A stretch of 64,000 nt of DNA from WHSW01 sp963846165. Lineage in GTDB: Bacteria > Actinomycetota > Thermoleophilia > Solirubrobacterales > 70-9. The position numbers and the translations under genes were made by a program. The notes below the pieces were generated by a model that searched no databases, was not told the origin of the DNA, and was given only the letters and a program-made list of their open reading frames with translations. The stretch lies in contig CAWJUU010000005.1 in the NCBI GenBank assembly GCA_963846165.1, positions 930,001 through 994,000 of the forward strand. The letters are read 5' to 3'. Below are positions 24,886 through 33,575 of this stretch, in pieces (the first letter of the stretch is position 1; every line of letters starts with the position of its first letter).

Positions 24886-25935
24886 ATGCGCAGGACGCTT
24901 CACCCACCCAGCCGCCGCCTCTTGGCCGGCGCCGCCGTGCTCGCCGCGACCGCGGTCCTAGCGGCCTGCGGCAGCGGCTCCGAGCCCGGCTCCGAGGACG
25001 AGCCCGAGACGCCGGGGATCACCGTCTACTCGGGCAGGATCCCACCGCTGATCGGACCCGTGATCGACGACTACGAGGCGAAGACCGACCGCGATCTCCA
25101 GGTCCGCTTCGGCGATTCGGGGCCGCTCGCCGCGACGCTCGCCGAGGAGGGCGACAACTCGCCCGCCGACGTCTTCTTCAGCCAGGACGCCGGCTCGCTC
25201 GATGCGGTTGACGCCGAGGGCTTGCTTGCGGAGCTCCCGAAAGACATCCTGGACCGGGTCCCGGCACGCTTCCGGGCCGACGACGGCGCCTGGGTCGGGG
25301 TCTCGGCCCGGGCTCGGATCATCGCCTACAACGCCGACGCCGTCTCGAAGTCCGAGCTCCCCGACTCGCCGCTCGAGCTGACCGAGCCCGAGTGGGAGGG
25401 GCGCGTCGGCTGGGCGCCGACCAACGCCTCGCTCCAGGGATACATCACCGCGCTGCGGCTCGCCGAGGGCGACGACGTTGCGCGTGAATGGCTCGAGGGC
25501 ATGGTCGCCAACGGGACGCAGGTCTACGAATCGAACACACCGGTGCGCGACGCGATCGCCGCCGGCGAGATCGACGTCGGCCTGATCAACCACTACTACG
25601 TCGCCGAGGCGAAGTCCGAGGACCCCGACTACCCGGTCGAGGTCCACTTCCCGCCCGGCGACCTCGGCTCGCTCGTCAACACGACCGGGGTCGGGGTGCT
25701 CGCCTCCAGCGACGAGCCGAAGGACGCACTCGGCTTCGTCCGCTTCCTGCTCTCGAGGCCCGCCCAGCAGTACTTCGCCGAGAGCTCGAAGGAGTATCCA
25801 CTGATCGCCGGGGTGCAGCCCGACCCGAGCCTCACCCCGCTCGATCGGATCCCCGCGCCTGCGGGGATCGACCTCTCGAGCCTCTCCGACGCCCAGGGGA
25901 CCGTTGAGCTGATGCAGGAAACCGGCGCACTTTGA
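24886..25935 (+). CDS. fbpA: Iron(III) ABC transporter substrate-binding lipoprotein
   Basis: The 349-residue product begins with a lipoprotein signal peptide ending in the lipobox VLAAC. The mature protein is a periplasmic-binding fold of the ferric type: ITVYSGRIPPLIGPVI at the start, DVFFSQDAGSLDAV, and the tandem tyrosines in LINHYYVAEA that bind Fe(III) in this family. It is the first gene of an fbpABC operon, overlapping fbpB by 4 bp. The TTAGG/CCTAA palindrome directly upstream fits repression when iron is plentiful. Confidence 0.9.
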   Translation: MRRTLHPPSRRLLAGAAVLAATAVLAACGSGSEPGSEDEPETPGITVYSGRIPPLIGPVIDDYEAKTDRDLQVRFGDSGPLAATLAEEGDNSPADVFFSQDAGSLDAVDAEGLLAELPKDILDRVPARFRADDGAWVGVSARARIIAYNADAVSKSELPDSPLELTEPEWEGRVGWAPTNASLQGYITALRLAEGDDVAREWLEGMVANGTQVYESNTPVRDAIAAGEIDVGLINHYYVAEAKSEDPDYPVEVHFPPGDLGSLVNTTGVGVLASSDEPKDALGFVRFLLSRPAQQYFAESSKEYPLIAGVQPDPSLTPLDRIPAPAGIDLSSLSDAQGTVELMQETGAL

Positions 25936-27552
25936 GCGCCCGGGCAGACACTCTGCCCGCCCCCGGCCCGCTCGCGAGGCTGCTCGGCGAGCGCCGTCCG
26001 CCGGCCACCTTGGTGATCACGGGGATCATCGTCGCCGCGGCCGCCTGCCTTCCCGCGGCGTATCTTGCGATCACGATCGGGGGCGAGTGGGCGACGGCCC
26101 GGGACGCGATCTTCAGCCAGCGCACGCTCGAGCTCACCTTGCGCTCGCTCGCCCTCGCGCTGGCGGTCACGGTGAGCGCGGTGGCGCTCGCGGTGCCGCT
26201 CGCCTGGCTCACCACCCGCACCGACCTGCCCGGTCGCCGCGTATGGGCGACCCTGGCGACGCTGCCGCTGGTGATCCCGAGCTACATCGGCGCCTACCTG
26301 CTGGTCTCGGCGCTCGGCCCCCGCGGCCTGCTCCAGGACCTGCTCGCTCCGCTCGGTGTTGAGCAGATCCCCTCGATCTACGGCTTCCCCGGCGCCTGGC
26401 TGGCGCTGACCCTGTTCACCTACCCGCTCGTGCTGCTGCCCGTGCGAAGCGCCCTGCGCCGACTCGACCCGCAACTCGAGGATGCCGCGCGCGCGATGGG
26501 CCGCACACCGGGCGCCGCGTTTCGCAGCGTCGTCCTGCCACAGCTCGTGCCGGCGATCGGCGCCGGGGCGCTGCTCGTCGCGCTCTACGTGATGAGCGAC
26601 TTCGGCGCCGTCTCGATCACGCGCTTCGACTCCTTCACCCGCGAGATCTACATCTCCTACAACGCCAGCTTCGACCGCACCGCGGCGGCGGCGCTGGGAG
26701 CGGTGCTGGTCGTGCTCATGCTCGGCCTGCTGTTCGTCTACGGCCGGGTTCGCGGCCGAGCCAGCTACCACCGCGCGAGCCCCGGCGCCGCGCGGCCGGC
26801 TCGAGCCGTGCCGCTCGGGCGATGGCGCTGGCCGGCGCTCGGCTTCTGCTCGCTGGTGGTCCTGGTTGCGCTCGTGCTCCCGGTCGGGGTGCTGATCTAC
26901 TGGGCGAGCAAGGGGCTCGGCGACACCAGCGTCGCCTCGGTGATCACAAACGCCGGCAACTCGCTGCTGGCGGCCTCGACCGCCGCCGCATTCGCGATGG
27001 TGGCGGCGATCTGCGTGGCCGTGCTCGCGACCCGCTTTCGCGGCGGCTTGGGCGCCGGGGTCGAGCGCGCGAGCTATGCCGGCTTCGCGCTCCCGGGGAT
27101 CGTCGTTGCGCTCGCCCTCGTCTTCTTCGGCACCAGGGTCGCGCTGCCGCTCTACCAGACGCTCGCGATGCTCGTCTTCGCGCTCGCGATCCATTACCTG
27201 CCGCTCGCGGTCGGGCCCGATCAGCGCCTCGCTGCTGCAGATCTCGCCGCGGGTCGAGGAGGCGGCACGAGGCCTCGGGCGTCGCCCGCTGGAGGTCTTT
27301 CGCACGGTCACCGCCCCGCTCGTCGCGGGCGGGGTCTTCGCCGGCACGGCGCTGGTCTTCCTGCACGCGGTCAAGGAGCTGCCCGCGACCCTGATCCTGG
27401 CGCCGATCGGCTTCGAGACGCTCGCCACCGACGTCTGGCGCCAGACGAGCGTCGGCTTCTTCGAGGCCGGAGCGATCCCGGCGCTCGTGCTCTTGCTGAT
27501 CGCCGCGCCCCCGCTCTACCTGCTCAGCGAGAGGGGTACGGTGACGTCGTGA
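25932..27552 (+). CDS. fbpB: Iron ABC transporter permease (one frameshift)
   Basis: The gene encodes a double-length permease with about twelve membrane spans and two copies of the EAA loop that docks on the ATPase: LEDAARAMGRTPGAAFRSVV in the first half and VEEAARGLGRRPLEVFRTV in the second. This is typical of FbpB/SfuB. One extra base near 27222 (GGGCCCGATCAGC) shifts the frame before the second EAA loop; corrected, the protein is about 539 residues. The TTG start overlaps the fbpA stop (TTGA), and the stop overlaps the fbpC GTG. Confidence 0.85.
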
Positions 27553-28640
27553 CCGAAGCGCCCGCAAACGGAGACGGCGCGGGCCTCGAGCTTCGCGGCT
27601 TGGCGAAGTCCTACGGCGCCGTGCGGGCGGTCGATGACCTCAGCCTCGACGTCGAGCCGGGCAGCCTCTGCGCGCTGCTCGGGCCCTCCGGCTGCGGGAA
27701 GACGACCGCGCTGCGGCTGATCGCCGGGCTCGAGCGGCCCGATGCCGGCACGATCGCCCTCGGCGACCGCGCGCTCTCGGGCGCTGGCGACTTCATCGCG
27801 CCCGAGCACCGGCGAATCGGGATGGTTTTTCAGGACTACGCGCTCTTCCCCCATCACGATGTGGCCGGGAATGTCGCCTACGGGCTCGGCCGTCGTCCCG
27901 ACCACGACCGGATCGCCGAGGTGCTCGAACTGGTCGGCCTCGCCGGGCTCGGCGACCGCCCGGTGCACGAGCTCTCCGGCGGCCAGCAGCAGCGGGTAGC
28001 GCTTGCCCGGGCGCTTGCCCCCACTCCCGATCTCGTGCTCCTCGACGAGCCCTTTTCGAACCTCGATGCGGGGCTGCGCGAGCGGCTGCGCGACGAGGTC
28101 GCCGAGATCCTGCGCGAGGCCGGCGTCACCGCTCTGTTCGTCACCCACGACCAGGCCGAGGCGCTCAGCATCGCCGAGACGGTCGCCGTGATGCGCGCGG
28201 GGCGGATCGAACAGGTCGGCACGCCCGAGGAGGTCTACTCGCGCCCTGCCACGCGCTGGCTGGCTCGTTTCGTCGGCGAGATCGAGGTGGTCCCGGGCGA
28301 GGCGGCGGAGGGGCGAGTCATTTGCGAGCTTGGCCTCGTCCCCGCCGAGCACGGCGTCGAGGGGCCCGTGGACGTGATGATCCGGCCCGAGTCGGTCGCG
28401 ATCGGCCTCAGCGGCCCGCAGACGGCCGCCGAGGCCGAGGTGGTCGGACGCCGCTTCTACGGCCATGACCAGCTCCTCGTGCTCAGGCTCCCCTCGGGCC
28501 GCACGATCCGCTCGCGACGGCTCGGCTTCCCGGCCTGGCACCGCGGCGACCGGGTCCGGGTCTGGATCGACGGCCCCAGCGACGTGCTCCCGCGCGCCGC
28601 GGAAGCGGCGCCGCCGCCATCGCCGGAGCCGGTCGTATAG
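27549..28640 (+). CDS. fbpC: Iron ABC transporter ATP-binding protein
   Basis: The 363-residue ATPase has Walker A GPSGCGKTT near residue 48, the Q-loop VFQDYALFPH, signature LSGGQQQRVALARAL, Walker B LVLLDEPFSNLD and switch His VTHDQAEAL. A C-terminal TOBE-like domain (MIRPESVAIG) follows. It powers the FbpB permease. The GTG start overlaps the fbpB stop by 4 bp. Confidence 0.93.
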   Translation: MTEAPANGDGAGLELRGLAKSYGAVRAVDDLSLDVEPGSLCALLGPSGCGKTTALRLIAGLERPDAGTIALGDRALSGAGDFIAPEHRRIGMVFQDYALFPHHDVAGNVAYGLGRRPDHDRIAEVLELVGLAGLGDRPVHELSGGQQQRVALARALAPTPDLVLLDEPFSNLDAGLRERLRDEVAEILREAGVTALFVTHDQAEALSIAETVAVMRAGRIEQVGTPEEVYSRPATRWLARFVGEIEVVPGEAAEGRVICELGLVPAEHGVEGPVDVMIRPESVAIGLSGPQTAAEAEVVGRRFYGHDQLLVLRLPSGRTIRSRRLGFPAWHRGDRVRVWIDGPSDVLPRAAEAAPPPSPEPVV

Positions 28641-28643
28641 CTT
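28636..28643 (+). promoter_or_regulatory. -10 element for leaderless expression of the thioesterase
   Basis: TATAGCTT overlaps the fbpC stop codon and supplies TAGCTT 7 nt before the GTG of the next gene. No ribosome binding site is present, so a leaderless transcript inside the operon end is likely. Confidence 0.45.
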
Positions 28644-28650
28644 CGCGCCG

Positions 28651-29735
28651 GTGACCGAGCCCGAGATCTGGCGCGAGCCCGTCCGCGGCGGCTACCCTGA
28701 CCCCTCGATGCTCGCGCTGGCCGGCGCCGAGCGGATGGCGGCGTTTCGCGACGGGCTCTCAGCCGCGCCACCGCTGTTCCATCTCACCGGCTCCAGGCCG
28801 ACCGGCTTCGGCGACGGCACCGCCGAGGCCGAGATGCCCGCCTCCGCCTGGCTCGCGAACGACGCCGGCTTGATCGGCGGCGGCACGCTTGCAGTACTCG
28901 CCGACATCGCCTTCGGCTGCGCGGTCGAGACCCAAGTGCCGGCGTCGACCCCCTACACCACCGCCGAGCTCTCGCTGACATTCCTGCGACCCGCGCGCCC
29001 CGGGGCGACCCTGACCGCACACGGGCAGGCGATTCACGTCGGGCGCACGGTCGGGCTTTCGGAGGCCTTCGTGCTCGATCCGCGTGGCGAGACGCTGATA
29101 GCCCACGGCACCTCGCGGCTCGCGATCCTCGCACCCGTCGATGGCCTCCCGCCGCCGCCCGCGGAGCCCGCCCCGCACGAGCCGCCCTCCTACAGACGCC
29201 CGACCCTTACCTGCGGCCGGCGCCCGAGGGCTCGGTTGTGCCGCAGGAGCTGTGGTCCGAGCTCCCCGGCCGCGAGATCCTCGAACGCCACCTGCGGGGC
29301 GAGCTGGCGCCGCCCGCGATCCACCACCTGACCGGGATCAAGCCGACCGAGGTCGGCGACGGGACCTCGACCGTGCGCATGCCGGCGACCGAATGGCTCA
29401 ACCAGCCCGCCGGGCGAGTCCAGGGCGGCGCGATCGTGATGCTCGCCGACACCGCGATGCTGGCCTCGGTCCTGACCACCGCGCCGGCCGGGACCGCGAT
29501 CGCGGGCCTCGACCTGAAGGCGAACTTCCTTCGCCCCGTGTTCGGCGACGGCGCCGAGCTCACCGCGCGGGCCGAGGTGGTGCATTCGGGTCGCACACTG
29601 GTGATCTCCCGAGCCCGGGTCGAGAACGCCGCGGGCAAGCCGGTCCTGCTCGCGACCGGGACGGCGATGTACCTGCCCGACTGCCCGGTGAACCTCGGGC
29701 CCGAGGTCGAGCTCTGCGAAGGCGAGGCTCAGTAG
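28651..29735 (+). CDS. Tandem hotdog PaaI-type thioesterase (one frameshift)
   Basis: Two hotdog domains are encoded one after the other. The first has FHLTGSRPTGFGDGTAEAEM, GGGTLAVLADIAFG and ELSLTFLRPARPGA. The second has HHLTGIKPTEVGDGTSTVRM, QGGAIVMLADTAM and DLKANFLRPVFGDG. They are clear internal paralogues, so the gene is a duplicated PaaI/YbgC-like acyl-CoA thioesterase. One base is lost near 29190 between HEPPSY and TPDPYLRPAPEG; corrected length is about 361 residues. Two separate genes, the second starting at the GTG at 29238, is the alternative. The 3' end overlaps truA. Confidence 0.75.
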
Positions 29736-30460
29736 CGCACGCCGACGAGGAAGAGGCCGTGAGGTGGGGCGGTCTCCCCGGCGCGGTCGCGCGGGGTGCC
29801 GCCGAGCAGCGAACGGAAGTCGTCGAGGGTCCGCCGGCCGCCGCCGACCTCGAGCATCGTCCCGACCAGCACCCGGACCTGGCTGCGCATGAACGAGGGC
29901 GCAGTGATCGTCAGCGCCAGCAGCGCGTGGCGCTCCTGCTCCCACGCGCAGGCCTCCACCGTGCGCTCGAACAGAACGTGCTCGGTCTGGGTCGGGGTGA
30001 AGGCGGTGTAGTCGTGGTGGCCGACGACCGCAGCGGCGGCCTCGTCGAGGGCGTCGCGATCGAGTCGGTGGCGCCACCACAGCGCCCGGCCCTCCTCGAA
30101 CGGATCGCGCAGCGGCGAGCTGAGGACGCGGTAGCGGTAAGTGCGCGAGCGGGCGTCGCGGCGGGCGTCGAACCCATCCGGCGCGGCCTCGGCGATCCGC
30201 ACCGCGAGGTCGCGCGGCAGGACCGCGTTCAGGCGCTCGGCGAGCCGGTCGGGCAGCTCGCCCGAGTGCTCGAAGCTCGCCACCTGCGCGGTCGCGTGGA
30301 CGCCGGCGTCGGTGCGCCCCGCGACGCTGAGCTCGACCCGCTCACCGAGGATCCGCTCGAGGCCGGACTCGAGCTCGCTCTGGACCGCGCGCTGTCCCGG
30401 CTGCGCCGCCCAGCCGGCGAAGCGCCGGCCGTCGTAGGCGATCTCCAGGCGGGCGGTCAG
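29729..30460 (-). CDS. truA: tRNA pseudouridine(38-40) synthase
   Basis: The frame holds the complete TruA fold: LEIAYDGRRFAGWAAQPGQR near the start, the catalytic Asp in AGRTDAGVHA, ARSRTYRYRVL, and FMRSQVRVLVGTMLEVG near the end. Continuous homology runs back to the rplQ stop, but there is no ATG, GTG or TTG there; the best start is a CTG overlapping the rplQ stop (CTGA), giving 243 residues. A start at the internal ATG at 30283 would remove the catalytic Asp, so it is rejected. The gene is the last of the ribosomal superoperon, where truA often follows rplQ. Confidence 0.85.
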   Translation of the reverse strand: MTARLEIAYDGRRFAGWAAQPGQRAVQSELESGLERILGERVELSVAGRTDAGVHATAQVASFEHSGELPDRLAERLNAVLPRDLAVRIAEAAPDGFDARRDARSRTYRYRVLSSPLRDPFEEGRALWWRHRLDRDALDEAAAAVVGHHDYTAFTPTQTEHVLFERTVEACAWEQERHALLALTITAPSFMRSQVRVLVGTMLEVGGGRRTLDDFRSLLGGTPRDRAGETAPPHGLFLVGVRY

Positions 30461-30810
30461 ACCAACTCTAGGAAGACCATCTCGGTCGAGTCCGACCGCC
30501 GTGGGCCGAGCTTGACGATCCGGGTGTAGCCACCCGGGCGCTCGGCGTAGCGGGGCGCGATCTCCTCGAACAGCTTGTGGACCAGGAACTTGTCCTGCCC
30601 GAGCTCCGCCAGCGCCTGGCGGCGAGCGTGGCGGTCGCCGCGCTTGCCGAGCGTGATCAGCTTCTCGACCTTGGGCTTGACCGCCTTGGCCTTCGCCTGC
30701 GAGGTCGTGATCCGCTCGTGCTCAACCACCTCTCGACAGAGGTTGCGCAGCAGCGCCCGCCGGTGGGCGCTGTCGCGGCTCAGCTTGTGGCGTTGCTTGG
30801 CGTGGCGCAT
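30457..30810 (-). CDS. rplQ: 50S ribosomal protein L17
   Basis: The 117-residue protein begins with the L17 signature MRHAKQRHKLSRDSAHRRAL and ends GGYTRIVKLGPRRSDSTEMV. It binds 23S rRNA near the exit-tunnel region. The standard neighbour rpoA lies upstream, separated by a 63-nt spacer that folds into a hairpin. truA overlaps its stop. Confidence 0.97.
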   Translation of the reverse strand: MRHAKQRHKLSRDSAHRRALLRNLCREVVEHERITTSQAKAKAVKPKVEKLITLGKRGDRHARRQALAELGQDKFLVHKLFEEIAPRYAERPGGYTRIVKLGPRRSDSTEMVFLELV

Positions 30811-30814
30811 GGTC

Positions 30815-30869
30815 AGCTAGCAGCTAGCAGCGGCAGATCCTACGTACTGCTAGCTGCATGCTGCTAGCT
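30815..30869 (-). repeat. CTAG-rich hairpin between rpoA and rplQ
   Basis: AGCTAGCAG at 30815-30823 pairs with CTGCTAGCT at 30861-30869, and CTAGCAG at 30824-30830 pairs with CTGCTAG at 30847-30853, leaving a 7-nt bulge. CTAG is generally rare in high-GC genomes, so four copies in 55 nt stand out. It may be an RNA-processing or attenuation structure. Confidence 0.5.
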
Positions 30870-30873
30870 CGCC

Positions 30874-31839
30874 CTACTCGTCCCGCAACGAGAGACCAAG
30901 GGCATGGAGGCTCTCCTTGACTTCTTCCGTTGAGCGCTTACCGAAATTCGGGATCGCGTTCAGTTCCGATTCACTGCGCTGGACCAGGTCGCCGACGGTC
31001 TGGATCCCGGCGCGCTTGAGGCAGTTGTACGCCCGCACGCCGATCTCGAGCTCCTCGATCAGCCGGTCGTCACCCTCGGTCGGCGCGACGGGCGGGAACT
31101 CGGCTCCGGCGCCATTGACGCCCTCGCGGCTCGTCAGCTCCTCGACCCGGTCGGCGTCGGTGAAGATCGCCATCGTCTTGATCAGGATCTCGGCCGCCTC
31201 GCGCAGCGCCGAGCCGGGTTCGATCGAGCCGTCGGTCTCGACCTCGAGCGTGAGCTTGTCGAAGTCGGTCCGCTGACCGACGCGTGCCGAATCGACGTTG
31301 TATGCCGCGCGCCGGATCGGCGAGAAGATCGAATCGATCGGGATCACCCCGATCGGCTGATCCTCGGTCTTGTTCTCCTCGGCGGGCGAATATCCGCGCC
31401 CACGGCCGATCGTCAGGTAGAGCTCGAGCTTGGTCCGCTTCTCGAGCGTCGCGATCGGCGCGTCGGGGTTGAGGATCTCGACGCCGGCCGGCAGGTCGAT
31501 GTCCTTGGCCTTGACCTCACCGGGGCCGGTCGCAACCAGGGGCGCCTCGACCTCGTCGGCATCGGTATGCATGCGGATGACCACGTCCTTGAGGTTGAGG
31601 ATCACGTCGGTGACGTCCTCCTTGACTCCGGGAACGGTCGAGAACTCGTGCGCCACGCCCTCGATGCGGACGCTCTTGATAGCCGCACCGCCGAGCGACG
31701 AGAGCAGCACGCGGCGAAGCGAGTTCCCGAACGTGTAGCCGAACCCCTTGTCGAGCGGCTCGACGACGAAGGTTCCGCGGTTGTCGTCGACGCTCTCGGA
31801 GGCGATCTTGGGAATCTGGAACTCGGGCAGGGTGGTCAT
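30874..31839 (-). CDS. rpoA: RNA polymerase alpha subunit
   Basis: I start at MTTLPEFQIPK because GAAGGA lies 8 nt upstream; an ATG five codons earlier is less likely. The 321-residue protein has the N-terminal dimerisation domain (GFGYTFGNSLRRVLLSSLGG) and the C-terminal DNA- and activator-binding domain (IEELEIGVRAYNCLKRAGIQ). The two are joined by a longer linker than usual, containing VNGAGAEFPPVAPTEGDD. Confidence 0.97.
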   Translation of the reverse strand: MTTLPEFQIPKIASESVDDNRGTFVVEPLDKGFGYTFGNSLRRVLLSSLGGAAIKSVRIEGVAHEFSTVPGVKEDVTDVILNLKDVVIRMHTDADEVEAPLVATGPGEVKAKDIDLPAGVEILNPDAPIATLEKRTKLELYLTIGRGRGYSPAEENKTEDQPIGVIPIDSIFSPIRRAAYNVDSARVGQRTDFDKLTLEVETDGSIEPGSALREAAEILIKTMAIFTDADRVEELTSREGVNGAGAEFPPVAPTEGDDRLIEELEIGVRAYNCLKRAGIQTVGDLVQRSESELNAIPNFGKRSTEEVKESLHALGLSLRDE

Positions 31840-31877
31840 TTGGATGTCCTTCACTTGTCGGGAACTGGCGAGCGCTA

Positions 31878-32498
31878 CTACTTCGAGTAGAGCTCGACGA
31901 TGAGCTGCTCATCGACCGGTGCGGTGATCTCGGTGCGCTCGGGCTGCCGGAGCACCTTCGCGGTCAGAGCGTCGTGGTCGGCCTGCAACCACGGTGGTAC
32001 CACCGCGGTCAGCTCGGTCGCCTGCCGAACAACATCGGCGGCGCCCGAGTCGGGCCGAATCGTGATCACGTCGTCGGGGCGGACCTGGTAGCTGGCGATA
32101 TCGACGCGGCGGCCGTTGACCAGCCAGTGGCCGTGGTTGACCATCTGCCGCGCCTGGCGCCGCGAGGCGGCAAAGCCGAGGCGGACCAGGACGTTGTCGA
32201 GCCGGCACTCGAGCAGCCGAAGCAGGTTCTCGCCGGTGACGCCGCCCTGTCGCGAAGCCTTGTCGTAGTAGCCGCGGAACTGGCGCTCGAGCACTCCATA
32301 GAAGCGGCGCGCCTTCTGCTTCTCGCGCAGCTGGTTGCGGTACTCGGACGCCCGCACGCGGCCGCGGCCGTGCTCGCCCGGCGGATAGGAGCGCCGCTCG
32401 ACGCCGCACTTCTCGGTCAGGCAGCGTTCGCCCTTGAGGAACAGCTTCTGCCCCTCGCGACGGCACTGCTTGCACTGAGGTCCGGTCTCTCGCGCCAC
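31878..32498 (-). CDS. rpsD: 30S ribosomal protein S4
   Basis: The 206-residue protein organises the 5' domain of 16S rRNA. The N-terminus keeps a four-Cys zinc pattern (CKQCRREG, then CLTEKCG), the so-called C+ form, followed by the S4 RNA-binding domain (RRQARQMVNHGHWLVNGRRV). The GTG start shares one base with the rpsK stop (TAGTG). Confidence 0.97.
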   Translation of the reverse strand: MARETGPQCKQCRREGQKLFLKGERCLTEKCGVERRSYPPGEHGRGRVRASEYRNQLREKQKARRFYGVLERQFRGYYDKASRQGGVTGENLLRLLECRLDNVLVRLGFAASRRQARQMVNHGHWLVNGRRVDIASYQVRPDDVITIRPDSGAADVVRQATELTAVVPPWLQADHDALTAKVLRQPERTEITAPVDEQLIVELYSK

Positions 32499-32893
32499 TA
32501 CGGGCGCCTCCGCTTCTTCGGGCGGCAGCCGTTGTGGGCCTGCGGGCTGACGTCCTTGACCGTCGTCACCTGGAGGCCGGCAGCCTGCAGCGAGCGGATC
32601 GCGGTGTCGCGCCCCGATCCGGCGCCCTTGGCGTGGACCTCGACCCGCTCGAGGCCGTGCTCCATGCCCTTGCGGGCGGCGGCGTCGGCGGTCACCTGAG
32701 CGGCGAACGGGGTCGACTTGCGCGAGCCCTTGAAGCCCGCCGAGCCGGCCGACTCCCAGCAGACGACGTTGCCCTCGGTGTCTGTGATCGTGACGATCGT
32801 GTTGTTGAAGCTGGTCTTGATGTGGGCGATCCCGTAGGGAATGTTCTTCTTCACCCGGCGACGGGCGCGGCCCTTCTTCTTCGGCTGCGGCAT
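32498..32893 (-). CDS. rpsK: 30S ribosomal protein S11
   Basis: The 131-residue protein has a basic N-terminus (KKKGRARRRVKKNI), the S11 core (GIAHIKTSFNNTIVTITD) and the C-terminal VKDVSPQAHNGCRPKKRRR. It forms part of the platform at the mRNA exit. It sits 10 nt downstream of rpsM. Confidence 0.97.
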   Translation of the reverse strand: MPQPKKKGRARRRVKKNIPYGIAHIKTSFNNTIVTITDTEGNVVCWESAGSAGFKGSRKSTPFAAQVTADAAARKGMEHGLERVEVHAKGAGSGRDTAIRSLQAAGLQVTTVKDVSPQAHNGCRPKKRRRP

Positions 32894-32903
32894 CTGCGAT
32901 CGC

Positions 32904-33287
32904 CTACTTCTTCGCCGGCGGCTTCTTCTTGCCGGCGATGCTCATCCGCCGCGGGCCCTTGCGGCCGCGGGCGTTGGTCTTCGTGCGCTGGCCCCTGGTC
33001 GGCAGCCCGCGCCGGTGGCGCACGCCGCGGTAGGAACCGATCTCCGAGAGCCGCTTGATGTTCTGCGAGCGCTCGCGACGCAGGTCACCTTCGACCTCGA
33101 GCGCCTCGACCGCCTCGCGAAGCTTGACGGTCTCCTCCTCGGTCAGGTCCTTGACGTAGGTGTCGGGATCGATCTTCACCTTCTTCAGGACCTCGTTCGC
33201 GGTCGAGCGCCCGACGCCGTGGACGTAGGTGAGACCGACCTCGACCCGCTTGTTGAGCGGCAGGTTTACGCCTGCGATCCTTGCCAC
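32904..33287 (-). CDS. rpsM: 30S ribosomal protein S13
   Basis: I start at the GTG giving VARIAGVNLPLNKRVEVGLT, 127 residues, the normal length. The core GVGRSTANEVLKKVKID and the tail GLPTRGQRTKTNARGRKGP are diagnostic. It contacts the head of the small subunit and the P-site tRNA. A 59-nt spacer separates it from rpmJ. Confidence 0.95.
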   Translation of the reverse strand: MARIAGVNLPLNKRVEVGLTYVHGVGRSTANEVLKKVKIDPDTYVKDLTEEETVKLREAVEALEVEGDLRRERSQNIKRLSEIGSYRGVRHRRGLPTRGQRTKTNARGRKGPRRMSIAGKKKPPAKK

Positions 33288-33346
33288 TAGAAAACCTGTC
33301 TTGCCAGGCGGGCAAACATGCTTTCGCGCCTTACGTCGCTCACCAA

Positions 33347-33460
33347 CTAACCCTGCCTCTGCTTGTGCCGCGGGTTCGAGCAGATCACCAGCACGACGCC
33401 ACGCCGCCGGATCACCCGGCAACGCTCACACATCGGCTTTACGGACGCTCGTACCTTCAT
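33347..33460 (-). CDS. rpmJ: 50S ribosomal protein L36
   Basis: This 37-residue protein runs MKVRASVKPMCERCRVIRRR and then GVVLVICSNPRHKQRQG. The zinc ligands Cys11, Cys14, Cys27 and His32 are all present, so it is the zinc-binding form. AAGAAGGG precedes the start. It follows map directly; infA, which usually lies between the two, is absent. Confidence 0.95.
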   Translation of the reverse strand: MKVRASVKPMCERCRVIRRRGVVLVICSNPRHKQRQG

Positions 33461-33575
33461 CGGCCCTTCTTGGGTCGTATCTGATCAACTGCTGAGAAGG
33501 CCCGCAGGCCCCATGAATCGGGCGAGCAGGCACAAAACAATGCCCCGAAAGGCGACGGCGAATGGTAGCAGGGAC

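Noticed and set aside
25629..27428. 599-codon frame opposite fbpA and fbpB
   Set aside because: It is antisense to a clear iron transporter and of low-complexity charged composition.
33461..33575. Possible shortened infA
   Set aside because: The interval is too short and gives no S1-like OB-fold sequence in any frame.
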